From the NCBI GenBank assembly GCA_027382625.1, contig JAJKFJ010023567.1:32808-96807 (forward strand): 64,000 nucleotides of DNA, given 5' to 3'. This DNA comes from Tetmemena sp. SeJ-2015 (taxonomy: Eukaryota; Ciliophora; Spirotrichea; Sporadotrichida; Oxytrichidae). The position numbers and the translations under genes are program-made. Shown here one piece after another: positions 12,086 through 24,112 of the stretch (position 1 is the stretch's first letter; each line of letters starts with the position of its first letter). Under the pieces are notes generated by a model that ran no database searches, had not been told where the DNA came from, and worked only from the letters and a program-made list of their open reading frames with translations.

Positions 12086-12918
12086 GTATCTGAACTCGTA
12101 AGACTACTCCATTAAAATTTAAAATATCTTAAATAATTAAAAACCATATTATTAATCCTTTAGCAAATAAGAATTAGATTATAGTTGTCTTTCTCTTTTT
12201 TTATGTTTTAATTTTAATCTAAACATATTTGACACCTAAAATGTTACATTATTTGAGTGATCGTTGGTATTTATTTATTTAATTTTGAATAAATCATACC
12301 AGCAGTGTACGCAAAACTTAAAACAGTGAAAGGATGAATCACTCTCAGAAATGCTTCTAAAGTAGTTTTCTTGCACCTTTATGTATGATCTCTAAAATTT
12401 TCTTCTCTTTGTTTTAGCAAGTTAATTTAAAATACCCTCAAATTTACTTATTCTAATTTGTGAGATAAAAGATTTATAAATTATTAAACGAAAAAATATA
12501 TTAGTAAAATTATATAAAATATTGAAATCTCACTAAAGGGCTTTCAGTTTTGACTGTCAAAGCCACTTTTATAAGAGAAATATAATAATAAAATATTATA
12601 TATCTAAATCTTAAAGCACAAAGTTTAATAATAAAATTAACAAATGAAAGCAGGATCTCTATTTAATCTTAAAATTTTAATTATAAACTAGAAGATTATG
12701 TATGGTAAGTGTAAAATGATTTTTAAATTTTTTTAGAAACGCATTAGAATATTTGTGTGATAAATTTAATCTAGGATATATTTAATATTTAATTGCCTCT
12801 TTTTTATGTTTGATAACAGAATAATTCTAATTTTTATTTGGCTAGCTGATATAATATTTTAACTTCTTGAAATAGATGAATAGTCAATAAAAAGCTGAAT
12901 CGTGTTACTGAATATTTA
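12086..12918. other. AT-rich stretch without recognisable gene
   Basis: Nothing is recognised apart from generic A/T-rich sequence. Confidence 0.4.
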
Positions 12919-13419
12919 TATAGGTCAAACACGAATAGTTGATTGCTGATTTTAAAATTCTTAAATGCAACGAAGCTTAATTACAAGTCAGAGTTTAATT
13001 AATTCAGTTCAAAAATTAAAATGAAAATTTAATGGAACCCGGAGAACACTACTCATAACATCGGATTCATACTAAAAAATGCATTCCCAATTTCTAGAAA
13101 TCATAGACTTGAATTCCTATTAGCTTAAAATGATGCCATTGATGAAGAGGGGGCATTACTGTATAATTCGCACATTTCCACCAATAAGATGAAAGTATTA
13201 GTCATCCTAATGTCGATATGCAATCAGATAAACACTATTTCGAAAGCAACTAATTCCTTTCTAATGCAGTTAAAAATATCTGTACTTATCTAAAGATAAA
13301 CTTTCTCAAAATACATATTTCACTAAGGATTTAGACTTGTAATTAAGATTCTTGCACTTTTTGGTCGTTGTATTTATGAATTTTAAAATCAGAAATCAAC
13401 TATTCGTATTAGACCTATA
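12919..13419. mobile_element. About 500 bp TIR element with TA duplication
   Basis: The left end TATAGGTCAAACACGAATAG continues GTTGATTGCTGATTTTAAAA; the right end is its near reverse complement (TTTTAAAATCAGAAATCAAC, then TATTCGTATTAGACCTATA). TIRs are about 58 bp, with TA at both outer borders as expected for Tc1/mariner-derived MITEs. A plus-strand frame at about 13035-13430 inside is open and protein-like (GFILKNAFPISRNHRLEFLL, NDAIDEEGALLYNSHIS, KVLVILMSICNQINTIS), so the element may have captured or retained coding sequence. Confidence 0.7.
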
Positions 13420-13679
13420 ATATGTTTTTTTTTATTAATTTGATCCTTAGTAATATAGAGATTGATTATTTATGCCAATATTATAGCATACAATATATTT
13501 CAGTGAAATCTAAATGTATATTCAATTTGAATTAATTGAAATGCATATATTTCTTTATAAGTCGTTTATATTATTAATTAGGGAGATTTATGAAGCAAAA
13601 TAACGGCGATTTGGATTATATTTCGGACAGCATTACTTTATATTTAAAAAAAAAAAGATTAATTTATAAGTAAAAATTA

Positions 13680-14061
13680 AATGAAAATTAGGATTTAATA
13701 AAATAATAAATGTTGAGCTCTAAAATATTGGCTGTTAAAATGCATGCTACTACATTCAATATGAAGCTTGCTCGATAGTATAAGTTTGTTATGCTGAAAT
13801 TTAGATAGGATATGGTTTTGAAGTAATATCAATATTGCAAACTCTGAATAAATAAATGAGTAAGGTTTAAACATGTGATGGAGGTAACTCTCTCTGCGGT
13901 CTTGCTATGAAGAGCACAAAATGTTGAAAATTGCTTATAATTTAATCCTTAATTTAATGATAATTAATAAGCTCAATGGTTAACTCCTCAACTGCCACTC
14001 ATTTTTAAAATTTATAAATTAAATATTAATTTATTCTTTTTTTTATTAAATTCTATATTTA
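13680..14061 (-). mobile_element. TATAG-type MITE, highly diverged
   Basis: Only the ends match the family: GGATTTAATAAAATAATAAATG at the left, and the A/T-rich block ending TTTTTTTTATTAAATTCTATA at the right. The centre does not align, so it may be a relative with a replaced interior. Confidence 0.35.
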
Positions 14062-14389
14062 TAATTTGTTAAATACCTACCTCGGTCAAATTTAAAAACT
14101 AAAAATAATTTGAGTTTGTCATAAATATACAAATTCTTTATTTGAATTAATTTAATAGAATGAGATGAGTTTGTCAAACAAATCATTAAGAGATAATTCT
14201 TTATTTTAATCAATTATAGTAAAAATAGAAATAATAGAGAGAAATTAAAAATAATTATTAAAAACATGAGTGAACGTTTATATTTTAAGGCTTGATATCT
14301 CGATGTATAATTCCATTTTATTTTCTGTTTGATTTAATTATATTTAAATTTGAATTCAAACTATTTAAACTTATATTATTTAATTAAAA

Positions 14390-14697
14390 CATATAAATAT
14401 GGGTATCAATGGAAAGCCCATTAAAAAGTAGAAAGTTTTTGTCCTGTTGACTTTGGCTGAATCTAATATTTAATGGCATGACCTAAAAAATATGTTTAAT
14501 TTGTTTTTAATTGGTGGTGGCTGACATCAAAGTGAGGTTGACTCCATTATTTATTAGATTTAAGAAATATATCAAGGATAAAGTCCTATTTATTTTAATT
14601 TATCTTTCAATCTATCCCAAAATCGCTCAAATTGAGCACTTTTACCTGAAAGCACAAAGACAACTGAAATTAAGAAGCTCATTCAACCTATTATAAC
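14390..14697 (+). repeat. Diverged relative of the 39 kb palindrome arm
   Basis: GGTATCAATGGAAAGCCCATT, then GACTTTGGCTGAATC, TTGACTCCATTA, AGGATAAAGTCCT and GAGCACTTTTACCTG align in order with the right arm of the palindrome at about 39540-39790 (GGTTATCATTGAAAAGCTC, CACTTTGGCTGAATCC, TTAACTCCATCA, AGGATAAAGTCCT, GGACACTTTTCTC). This copy is single, not mirrored, which shows that the arm is a dispersed element in its own right. Confidence 0.65.
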
Positions 14698-15841
14698 GAA
14701 TAAAACGCAATCTTTTATTTAATTTAAATTTCCAAAAATTATTTCTATTTTTTCAATAATAAAAATAAATAATATTCCAAGTAATAAAAATCTTTATTTA
14801 AATAATTCCATTGATGAAATTAATATAAATTAAATAAGAATTGAATCTTTCTCCAATTTATTTTTTTAATTTAATTTTGTAGAGATACAAAATTGTATCT
14901 AATAGTTTAAATTTAATAAATAAATAAATTTAAATAAATAATTATCTGATTTAATAATTTAAAGTCTCTTAGGCCCTCAATTATTATTCTAAAATTATGA
15001 TAAGAATGTTTGTTTACGTAATCAAAGCATCATAAATTATTTACTAATGAATTGAATAACTTTCGTTTTTTAATTGCAAATCAACCAAGGATTAAATAAT
15101 ATTCTATATCTTAACTTTATTTGGTTGTAACTTTTTTATTTTCCATATCGATTCTTGAATTGCAAATTTATTATAAAAAATAAAATTATATTTTTTTCCT
15201 CAATATATCTCTAGCAAATATGCAATATAAATTTAAAAATTAAAATATGTTTTATGATTTATAATTTAAATTAATAAATTTTGTTGCTGGTTTGAATAGC
15301 TTCGTTATTGTATAAATAAATTTGATGCTAATATTCCTAGTTAAATTAATTCATCGAATTATAAATAAAATTCAAAACCTTTAAATTTTATAATTGATCT
15401 TAAATAAATTAAACAAAAGTTTCCTTTAAATACAATATTATCTACTAAATAAAACATTATTTTTCATTCAATAATAAAACAACTTTAATTAACTAAATCA
15501 AATTAAAAATATATTTATTTTTTATAAGTGTTATCTGTAACAGATTAGTAGCTTTAGACTAACTTATACTTATAAAGTTAAGAAATTTGAGACAGCATGC
15601 AATTTTATACAATAAAAAAAGTTGTAAGAGAATTAAAAGTATAGAGGTATCATTTTCATTAAATTTTAATAATTTAATTCAAATATTTATTCTCCAGCTG
15701 CAATGCCGTTTAAAGATAAAATATATGTTAATTTCATTAATTCTTGTTTTTGGAAAACTATCGAACTTCAACAAAATCTTTTCTAAGGAAATCAATTAAT
15801 TATTTAGTATAGTTAAAAATAAATAAGGATTAGGTGAAATT
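14698..15841. other. Very AT-rich stretch
   Basis: Dominated by A/T. The frames at 15587-15799 are low-complexity and not supported as genes. Confidence 0.4.
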
Positions 15842-16486
15842 AATTATGGGATGAATAAAAAAGGATTATCCACAGGTCATGAACAAGAAATACAACGTTA
15901 AGTGTGACCTGAAGCATCAGAGCTCAAATTTAAAGCTGATAGCGCCAACTGAAAAACTTAATTTAAATAAAATTTATGAATTGATATTTACAAAGATGAA
16001 ATAGAATAGCAAATTTTACTCCAAGACTTACCCTCCTCATCAAGCTGAGAACTGTTGAGGTGCCTCAACTCAAAGCAAAGAAGTTATTAGATTTGAGAAC
16101 TATAACTTTTCTTAAGATCGCAGGTTTGATAATAGCAAGTACAGTTTAATTTAGAACTAAGAATTTGAGTATAAATGCAAAGACTGTTGATCCGATATTG
16201 TAAGTAACTATTTTTATAATATTTTTTAGAAGAGTCTTAAAATTGAAGAGTACATGGAAAAGAATGAATACTAAAAAAAAAGAAAGATTACCAATCAGCT
16301 GTCTTGGAGTAAGAGTTGCTATTCTATTTCATCTTTGTAAATATCAATTCATAAATTTTATTTAAATTAAGTTTTTCAGTTGGCGCTATCAGCTTTAAAT
16401 TTGAGCTCTGCTGCTTCAGGTCACACTTAACGTTGTATTTCTTGCTTCATGATCTGGGGATAATCTTTTTTATTCATCCTATAATT
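15842..16486. mobile_element. Foldback element with about 185 bp arms and coding core
   Basis: The left arm (AATTATGGGATGAATAAAAA to about 16028) is mirrored by the right arm (about 16303-16486, ending TTTTTTATTCATCCTATAATT). The core carries a plus-strand frame (VIRFENYNFSQDRRFDNSKY, then NQEFEYKCKDC) followed by a 30-nt segment 16200-16229, GTAAGT...TTTTAG, with the form of a very short intron, after which the frame resumes as KSLKIEEYMEKNEY. The CKDC motif hints at half of a zinc ribbon, but the family is unknown. Confidence 0.7.
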
Positions 16487-16895
16487 TGAGAGCGAATTAA
16501 ATAAAACTCCTCTTTTTGGGTTTACAATAATTTATGAAAATAGGAGCAAGCAATATTATCCTTACTGTTTAGTCTATATTAAATGAAATAATGCTGATAC
16601 AATAAATTTAATTAACCAACTATGTAATTAAATTTAATAAAATATGCAAAAAAGTAAAATGTTGTTAAAAATCATTTTCTTATTCTTTTTATTCATCCTA
16701 TTATAACGAATCAGATTCAATAAAAATAAGTACCTCAATCTTATATTAATTTCCCTGACTCAATTTATTTCTATTCTAAACATTACTATTTTATTTAATG
16801 GTGTAAGAATTCAAAGATATATGAAAATAAAAAGTAAAAATTCTTAGCGATGACTATATTTGGCTATTAATCTCAAAATAGATGTTAAAATAAAT
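16487..16895. other. AT-rich spacer between two inverted-repeat elements
   Basis: No coding sequence is recognised. Confidence 0.4.
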
Positions 16896-17518
16896 GGGGG
16901 GGGGCCTTTCCTCGTCATCCACTTTTTTCCATTAAAAATGAAAAAACATTATCTAGCCTAAAATCAGCCAAAAACGACAATTCATTAGTCTAAATTCAAA
17001 TCCAAACAGTCTAACCTACTCATATTCTTAAATTAAAAGAATTATCTTAAAGATTTAGCAGGTAGAGAACAGAAAAATTAATCTTTATGACGACATTATA
17101 AAAAAACAAAATATATTTTTTATTATTAGAGCATATTTAAATAAAAATACATCACATAACAACAAAGATAGATCAAGATGTTAATTTTTAAAGTAATTAG
17201 GCTTTAATGCATGCTCTAGAATAAGAAGAGAATCCTAAATCGCTTATATATAAGTTTAGATATCTATGAGTTAATTTTATATTCATTAAGGCATTTAATT
17301 TATTTAAATTATCTTTCCATTTGTTTAAAATTACATTTTTTTAAAATAAAGTTTCTTTCTAGGCTCTTCCAAATTCTCTAAATATAAGAATAAGAGTAGC
17401 TTAGACTCTTTGGATTTGAATTTGGACGAAAGAATTGTCGGTTTTGGCTGATTTTAGGCTAGATGATGATTTTTCATTTTTTCATGAAAAAAGTGGATGA
17501 CGAGGAAAGGCCCCCCCC
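16896..17518. mobile_element. G-capped TIR element with 8-bp target duplication, copy 1
   Basis: Starts with a run of nine G, then C-C-T-T-T-C-C-T-C-G-T-C-A-T-C-C, and ends with the inverse and a run of C. TIRs extend about 120-130 bp (GCCTAAAATCAGCC left, GGCTGATTTTAGGC right). It is flanked by a perfect 8-bp direct repeat AAATAAAT (16888-16895 and 17519-17526). No transposase frame is visible. An 8-bp duplication fits hAT-like or other 8-bp-target superfamilies. Confidence 0.85.
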
Positions 17519-17859
17519 AAATAAATTTTTTTAATTTTAGTTTATAATTGAAGGTATATACGTCAAGTTTTAAAGACCTAACTTGATTTAACTCTGCATT
17601 TTAATTTTAGTAAATTATGATATAATTTTTATTTCTATATTTATTTCAAGAAGATAATTAGGGTATAATTAAATAATCTCTTAAAAAATATCTGTGATTT
17701 ATAACTGCTGAGATTATTAAACCCATTTTAATTGTAACTTTACTGATGTGGTTTTATATTAATTAGCGATATGATTGGCGAGTCTATTATATTAGTTTTT
17801 ATACATGAATACCTGCCCTATTAGATAAGGACTTACTCCTTATGGATCTGTAAATCATT

Positions 17860-18255
17860 TTGCTGGCAACCAGGTACTCTTTACAAATTTACTGCTGTCA
17901 GTTCTTGGATCACTTCCAATAGTCGCAAGAGGGTTAGGGAGTTACCACTCGCAGCACAGGGCAATAGGAATCCCTGCCATTCAAACCCTCCCTCACTCAG
18001 GGTGTAACCAGTCACTCGAGAGTCTCGAGAGGCAAGACTGAAATGTCTAGCAGATAGGTATAAGAGAGATTGCTCTCTTCCTTTGGTAGAAGAACTCAAG
18101 ATGTTCTTATCGGAGGTAACCTGTAACGGAAATCGCTTTGACCTCTAGTCCAGTAGTCCTTCCCAATTATTGCTTCCCCAAGACTTTGGTCACTGGATGT
18201 CCGCCTCGTGTGCGATTTATTTCCACCAGTTGCTTGCCTGCTGGAATCCTGCCAC
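17860..18255 (-). pseudogene. GC-rich dispersed coding repeat, copy 1
   Basis: An island of high G+C. The minus strand contains EGGFEWQGFLLPCAASGNS and, in another frame, HLEFFYQRKRAISLIPICQ. Its DNA aligns with 46280-46660 (minus) and 41876-42211 (plus); all three share the DNA motif GGCARGGATTCCT and surrounding sequence. No protein family is recognised. The three copies are too diverged for recent duplication, and frames are broken here. Confidence 0.6.
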
Positions 18256-18299
18256 ATCAGTTAAGAGATAAGATTATATATAATTTAAATAACTTATAA

Positions 18300-18690
18300 T
18301 TCATTTCAAAATATAATTAAATATTTTATCAAATTATGATGGAAAAAATAAGCTTCCGTAAAAATGTCATTAAATTCGAAAATTATTAAATCATTTGATT
18401 TGCAAATACTAAGGGTTTTATATCCTTCCAACTTATATTTGCAAGAACTCAATTCAGAGATATAAAACACACAAGTTTTAATGATTAAAATGAAGATGAT
18501 AATGATGAGTAGGTGATATATATCTCACAACCAAGAGGTCCTATGTAGATGATTTAAGAATAAATTCATATTTATTTTCAATGACTATCGAACAAGTTAA
18601 AGATCAAAAGTGAATAAGCCATTTTAATAACAGAATTTGTGATTCCCATTGATTTTTATTTATTTTTTAAACCATATCAGTTTAGTTTTT
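18300..18690 (+). mobile_element. TATAG-type MITE, diverged copy
   Basis: Retains family landmarks in order: a GGTTTTATATCCTTCCAAC block (family ATTTTATATCCTTGCAAC), ACACAAGTTTTAATGATTA and GAAGATGA, then GTAGGTGATATATATCTC. Terminal repeats are degraded. Confidence 0.45.
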
Positions 18691-18779
18691 ATGATTTAAC
18701 AATTTAATTTTATTAAGGAAAAATAAGAAACCCTAAAGGGTATATTCTTGATGTAACAGCTTAGTCATGATCTAAACGC

Positions 18780-19145
18780 ACAAAACCCACATCGAAAAAC
18801 ACTAAAAATGCCTAGGTCCATCCTCTAAGATCTCTGTGTCACGCTCATGGATATAGTTGAGAAAAATATAGGATAGATTTAATCTATAACCACAAACTCT
18901 CTACATCGTTTGGTAATCACCTTCAAGCTGCAAAGCTGAAGTTCGTAGGATATCCCTCCTGAGTCACGTTGGTTATGAGAGTCAGCTCAATAACACTTAT
19001 CTTATTTATCAATCAGTGAGCAACAAACAACCTTACCTACCCCAGCTAAGTCAAGGTAATCCAAGCACACTTTGGTGCCACTTCACTGGTCTTAGGTTTT
19101 AACTTACTAATTCAATGATAAATATTAATCAAAAATAAAATATAT
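18780..19145 (+). CDS. Candidate coding segment
   Basis: Plus-strand frame open with TAA/TAG as Gln. It includes EVRRISLLSHVGYESQL, NNTYLIYQSVSNKQPYLPQL and NPSTLWCHFTGLRF, which look like real protein and have raised G+C. No start, stop or family is identified. It could be an MDS of an unrecognised gene or a transposon relic. Confidence 0.4.
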
Positions 19146-19545
19146 GATTGGATATATACATTTATTATTTTGCATATTTCATTCAATTCAATCTGTGATT
19201 TTATTAAATAAATATTAAATAATTGAAAGTAATTATATTGATAAAATATTGGTGAGTCCTATTTGAGATCAATTAATATTTGCTTTGTGATTGTTTAGAA
19301 TGCTCTCCGAGTGCCTCTGCATTTTATACTAGTATAATTTAATAATTCAATTGTATACTACTTCTCTACTAAGAGGAATTATTTATTATGCATATGAATT
19401 CTACTTTATCAAACTTTATAATTCTTAAGTATTTAATTCATTTTTTTTAACGATGGTTAGAATTAATCCAAAAATTTATTTGATAAAATAACTAATTTAT
19501 AAATTAATGAATGTAAATTAAATTTTTAATTTTTGAATTATATAA

Positions 19546-19650
19546 ACACTATTCGATAAATCATACAATTTTAATAGGTTATATCTTATAAATTTTTTAC
19601 TGGAGTGTTTAACTTGTATATTAGTAATGCATAATAACTCAAAAATTGGA
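19546..19650 (+). mobile_element. TATAG-type MITE fragment
   Basis: ACACTATTCGATAAATCATA, followed by an A/T block with TTATATCTTA and ACTGGAGTGTTTAAC, matches the internal part of the family (CACTATTCGATTCAGCAT, then TTTTATATCC and GGGAGTGCTCA). Confidence 0.4.
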
Positions 19651-19837
19651 CAAAAGCTTTTAACGTATGCAAATTATATCTGCGCAAGAATTTTAAGCAG
19701 ATTTTAAAAAAGATTAAGCCTATTATTTTATATTGATTATAAACAATGCTTAAGATAGAGATTTAACCACATAATATAAATTCAGTCAAACTTTCCATTC
19801 AAATTTATTAAGACATCTTCGGTTTAAAATAAGTATA

Positions 19838-19922
19838 AGACTATTAAAATTATTAAGATATATTTCATAATAAAATTTATAGACTATTAAAATTATTAAG
19901 ATATATTTTATAATATAATTTA
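19838..19922. repeat. Two-copy tandem duplication of about 43 bp
   Basis: AGACTATTAAAATTATTAAG followed by ATATATTT occurs twice in direct succession (about 19839 and 19881) with small differences downstream. Confidence 0.75.
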
Positions 19923-20182
19923 TTGAGTGGAAATAGTAAATAAATTGGAATAATATTTCAGTTTAATAAAATATGAATTTAAATTATTTTTCGTTTTATT
20001 TTAGTTATTTGTTTGAGTATTAGCCATATTCCTTGAATCGATGATAAGTTGTATAATTTGGATGTAATTAAGTTATATTGAATAAAATATTCTAAAGCAG
20101 TTATAATTTTAATTAAATGGGATAAACTTGCTCTTGCAACGACAACGGCGACAAGGAACAAGAGGTCAGAACTGATACAGTA

Positions 20183-20450
20183 ATTATTTCATCAACCCTA
20201 ACATTTATAGAGACATCTTTAAGCTGGCAAAAAGAGTAACTCCTAAGCTCCGTCCTCTGAAAACTAGCAAAAATAAACTTCAAACTTAAATGATAGTCAG
20301 ATTACTACCTCAGGAAGAGTAGTAAGCATTACTTTCATTCAATATTTAGACTACTCAAATCCATTTGGGAAATGGTAGGGATGATGACAAAATGACTTAA
20401 TGGGAGAGGTTATCATCAAAATTTATTTAAAGATGGCTTATATTCTATTC
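20183..20450 (+). CDS. Candidate coding segment
   Basis: Open plus-strand frame reads FINPNIYRDIFKLAKRVTPK, then LRPLKTSKNKLQTQMIVRLL and HLGNGRDDDKMTQWERLSSK. Charged, balanced composition and higher G+C than flanking DNA support coding origin. The family is unknown. Confidence 0.4.
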
Positions 20451-21069
20451 CTAATTTATAGCTATTTTAACTATATTTTATAAGAATAATATATATCATA
20501 AATTTCATACATAATTATTATTTTTATACTTTAAATATAAATATGCTTTATAATAAAGACTTAAGCTATTTTAAGTTATATAAAATATTAAGGCATAAAA
20601 CTGATAAATATTGTATAAAAAGAAGGTTTATTTGATTTTTAAAGTATTACCCTTATAAAAATAAAATAATCCATCAAATTATACTTCTATTAAGCTAATT
20701 AACCATAAAATTCAAATCATAGTTATTTCATATTAAAACTTATATATTTAAGATTTTTAAAATTTAATTATAAATCTAATTTACTAAGAAAAATCCCTTC
20801 CAGTAAAAATATTAATCATTAAATTCATCATTAATTCATTATTAAAATTATTCTCCCCAATATATTATAATTTTTATTTTTATGAGGTTACAACTACTTA
20901 TAAACAAATTTAATTTTTTATATCGCAATCATAATATAATCTCATCAATAGCCTAGAAAGAAGGCCTGAATTATATCGAAGAACTAGTTTTTGAAAACGG
21001 AGCGGTTTACAAAGGATATTTATTTTTAGGAAAAATTTTATTTTTTCAAATATATATGTTTTTGGTATA

Positions 21070-21185
21070 TCTCTCCCATATAAAAGTTGCAATTATGTAA
21101 AATTACTTGAAACGTTATGCTCTATCAAATGGTATAATAATTATTTTTATCGTGAGACATTTCAATTTTAATTGATTTGCCCCAT
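21070..21185 (-). mobile_element. TATAG-type MITE fragment
   Basis: CCCATATAAAAGTTGCAATTATG, TTATGCTCTATCAAATGGTA and GTGAGACATTTCAA correspond to the family blocks CCCACAAAAGTTGCAAGGAT, ATGCTGAATCGAATGGTG and CTGAGACATTTCAA. Ends are not resolved. Confidence 0.45.
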
Positions 21186-21489
21186 TTTTAAGAATTTTAA
21201 AATATAGACTGCTTAGTAACTCTAGTGAGCTGCTATTTATTACTGTGTAATTTATAACTAATTGCAGAAGTGATTACCACTATTTTATTTTACCTTTAAT
21301 TATTTCATCCTATTCTTTAAATTTCTTGTGTTCTGTAGTCTTCACTCTTTAACAAATTTTTTATTGAGCCTCCAAATAGAGTTTTCAGAAGCTTTCTGAT
21401 GCTTTGGCTTTTATTAGATCTTACATCTTACTAATTTGTGTTAATCTGCAGTTTCCTTTTTAAAAATAAAAACATGAGTTAAATAAAAA

Positions 21490-22145
21490 ATAGAGAGAGA
21501 GAGCGAATGGAATTGGCTAAGATATCTATTCAAAGGAATAGATTTTAAAAATACGCTAAATATACCTCATCAATTCAATGCAAAATTACCACTTCTCCTC
21601 AAATGAGTTTAATGGCAGATTGGATGAGAGATGTCATCGAATTTGGAAATTTAACATCTTTGCAAGCATTCACTCTAAGCCAAAGTACCTCAAGTAAGTA
21701 ATTTCTCATTGCTTAATTAAGCTTTATAATGGATTTATGAGTGTCTAAAACAGTGCTATCCTCAAATATATTTCGATGCACCTTCAATTAGACAATCCTT
21801 ATTAAAAGCACCGTAACTTCTTCACCATGATTCCACCTAAAAGATCCTAGTTACAAGTAGTCTAGAAGTTTATGGAAAATTCAAGCATTCTCTGGCTGTT
21901 CAAAGGAGATCTTTTAAAGAAAGACATATTTCTCCTGGGTTTGAGTAGCATGTACTCTTGGAGGTACTCTAAAGGTAATCTCTGACTAGATCTTCGCCTA
22001 GTGGTTGGCATTGGAAATTGAAGCAGCTTATCCTCGCATTGAAGAAGTAGAGTGACTTTAAATAGAAGGGATATGCTCTATCATGCACTAAAAGTTCATA
22101 CTATGATCTAAGTCTAAGTCGAATCTTTGATTGAGACATCTTATG
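21490..22145 (+). CDS. Candidate coding segment with possible short intron
   Basis: An ATG near 21507 opens MELAKISIQRNRFQKYAKYT, then MSLMADWMRDVIEFGNLTSL and FTLSQSTS. A GTAAGTAA donor-like site follows (about 21695) with TTAATTAAG about 28 nt later; downstream frames include PKRSQLQVVQKFMENSSILW and FKGDLLKKDIFLLGLSSMYS. Two frames are open downstream, so exon structure is uncertain. G+C is raised. No family is recognised. Confidence 0.4.
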
Positions 22146-22184
22146 ATATTTTTAGATTCTTTTTCTTTTTGCCTGATTTAAAAA

Positions 22185-22485
22185 TATTTGCTGCAGAATC
22201 TTAGAGTTTTTGAGGGGCTGGAGTTCTTCAAGACGAAGTATCTTGTGTTAATCTTAGATTTTAGTGGGCAGGATCAACTTTGACTGGTGAATTAAGTCAG
22301 GATTTTCTTTACCATTGCAAGTGAGGGTCTTCTCTTCTTTAATGGAAAAAAATCAATGCCTGGAATTTAGAAATCAGGATTGATAGCATGACGTCAAAAG
22401 GAAGCTTGTCTTGGCCTTCTTGATAAGCTTTATTTTTGTGGCGGTTAGATTTACAGCAAGTCCTAAGGAGAGAGGCCAGTCATGA
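22185..22485 (-). CDS. Candidate coding segment, minus strand
   Basis: The minus strand reads HDWPLSLGLAVNLTATKIK and LIKKAKTSFLLTSCYQS to a TGA, with further protein-like sequence in other frames downstream. It is opposite in strand to the 21.5-22.1 kb segment. Function unknown. Confidence 0.3.
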
Positions 22486-23186
22486 AGAATTTTATTGTCT
22501 TAATTTAAAAATATTCTAAATTTGTGGTAAAATTTTAAACATTTTAACTCTGTTTTAATTTATGGCCCTATTTCAAATTATGCTACTTTCCTTTCTTCCT
22601 GAACAACGGTAAGATTGACAGAAGTTGATCTGGAAAATTAAAAGATATTTCTGACCACCTGGCCATTAGTCTCATCTACAATTTTTTTGAAAGGAGAAAT
22701 TAAAAGCTAAATTAATTTTAGATATTGTTAATATAATCAAATTCTCAAAACGTCTAGAGAGAGAGGGTGCAGTGTAAGTGCAAAGCTCAATCAGCCAGTG
22801 ATTAGGTACGACAATCGAAAAACTATCCAGAGTTCAAATACGCTTCACTTCAAAGATCTTAGCGATATTTGCAGAAAATAACTTAATTTATCTTAATTAA
22901 AATTATAATACGTAATAGGTGATCTTAATTTAAATATAAATCCATGAAGCTATTGATCCTGAACATTCTTAAAAGTTTGAGGTAGAGTGAGGTGAGAAGA
23001 TGGATACTTCTGCCATTTGAGAAATTAAGTATCAATCTACTAGCTCAAGGCTAAAGAAGAAGGGAGGGAAATTTCTTATTTTTGAAAAATTATATTCTAA
23101 AATTTATTAAGTTAATTTCAGTAGACACAAACTCAAGCTTTCTAAAACCTCAGAATGCTTCATCTCTTCTGACAAAATTATTGAAC

Positions 23187-23430
23187 CCAGATCTCAAATG
23201 ATAAAGCCCTGGTTGAGAGCCAAACTCCTACTACTGGGAGCCATAGAGAGTAAAGTTACAGATTAGAGGTTGCTAACTATGGATATAGAGAGAGAGGTGC
23301 CTTAAAAAGAAATAGTTAGGATTAACTGAAGGCCTTGAAGTACCAGAGAAGACTAGAACAGTCTAGCATGCTTTCAACATTAAACTAGCCAAAAATAACT
23401 CTAAGTGATTATTAATACTTAAAATACCTC
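23187..23430 (+). CDS. Candidate coding segment upstream of the MORN locus
   Basis: Open plus-strand frame reads QISNDKALVESQTPTTGSH, YRLEVANYGYRERGALKRNS and LKALKYQRRLEQSSMLSTL, and runs into a MITE at 23437. It lies 0.7 kb upstream of MORN MDS A on the same strand. No MORN signature is present, and I could not find a pointer joining it to MDS A, so whether it is the missing 5' MDS of that gene is open. Confidence 0.4.
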
Positions 23431-23436
23431 TTTATA

Positions 23437-23849
23437 ATATGTTGAGAATTTAATGGAAAATTGATTTATATATTAAGTTTAAATTGGTTTAATTAATGAC
23501 AGTTGAAGTGTGTTTGATTTAAATAATAATAAGACCATTCGATTCAGCATGAAATTCTAAGAATTTTATATCCTTGCAACTTTTTTGTGGGAGTGCTTTA
23601 TAAAGAGTTAAGCGACACAAGTTTAATAAAAACTAAGCATTGTGATTACCTTAAACTGTGCTACTCATATCTCAATGCTGAGAGGGTCTAAGACAATGAT
23701 TAAAGATGAACATCATATTATTTTTTGATTAGTTATCGAATAAGCTGCAGATCTGAGGGTGTTTTAGATCTTTTAACTGTCTACAAGTTGAAAGTCTTCA
23801 TTTATTATTTTAGCCAGCCTACGATTTTAATTAAAATTTCAATTATAAG
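23437..23849 (+). mobile_element. TATAG-type MITE
   Basis: TATAATATGTTGAGAATTTAAT at the left and TTTTAATTAAAATTTCAATTATA at the right form the imperfect terminal repeats. Internal ATTCGATTCAGCATGAAATTC, GGGAGTGCTTTATAAAGAG and AAGCGACACAAGTTTAAT match the family. Confidence 0.75.
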
Positions 23850-24112
23850 GCAAGTGCTATCAATGATAATGCATTTATTTTTTACTATAGATTATACTTT
23901 CTAAAATTCTATCTTACCCTATAGTTATTATTACTTGATGAAATGTAATTAATTTACTCAAGATAAAAACACAAATTCAACCTATAATAAACAAAATAAA
24001 CAATGAAATTTTATCAGACTTAAAAAAAATTATGATTAACCATTTTAATACGTTAACAGCTATATTATAATTATTTAAGGAATGGAAATGATTAAGCTAT
24101 TTTTATAAATAA

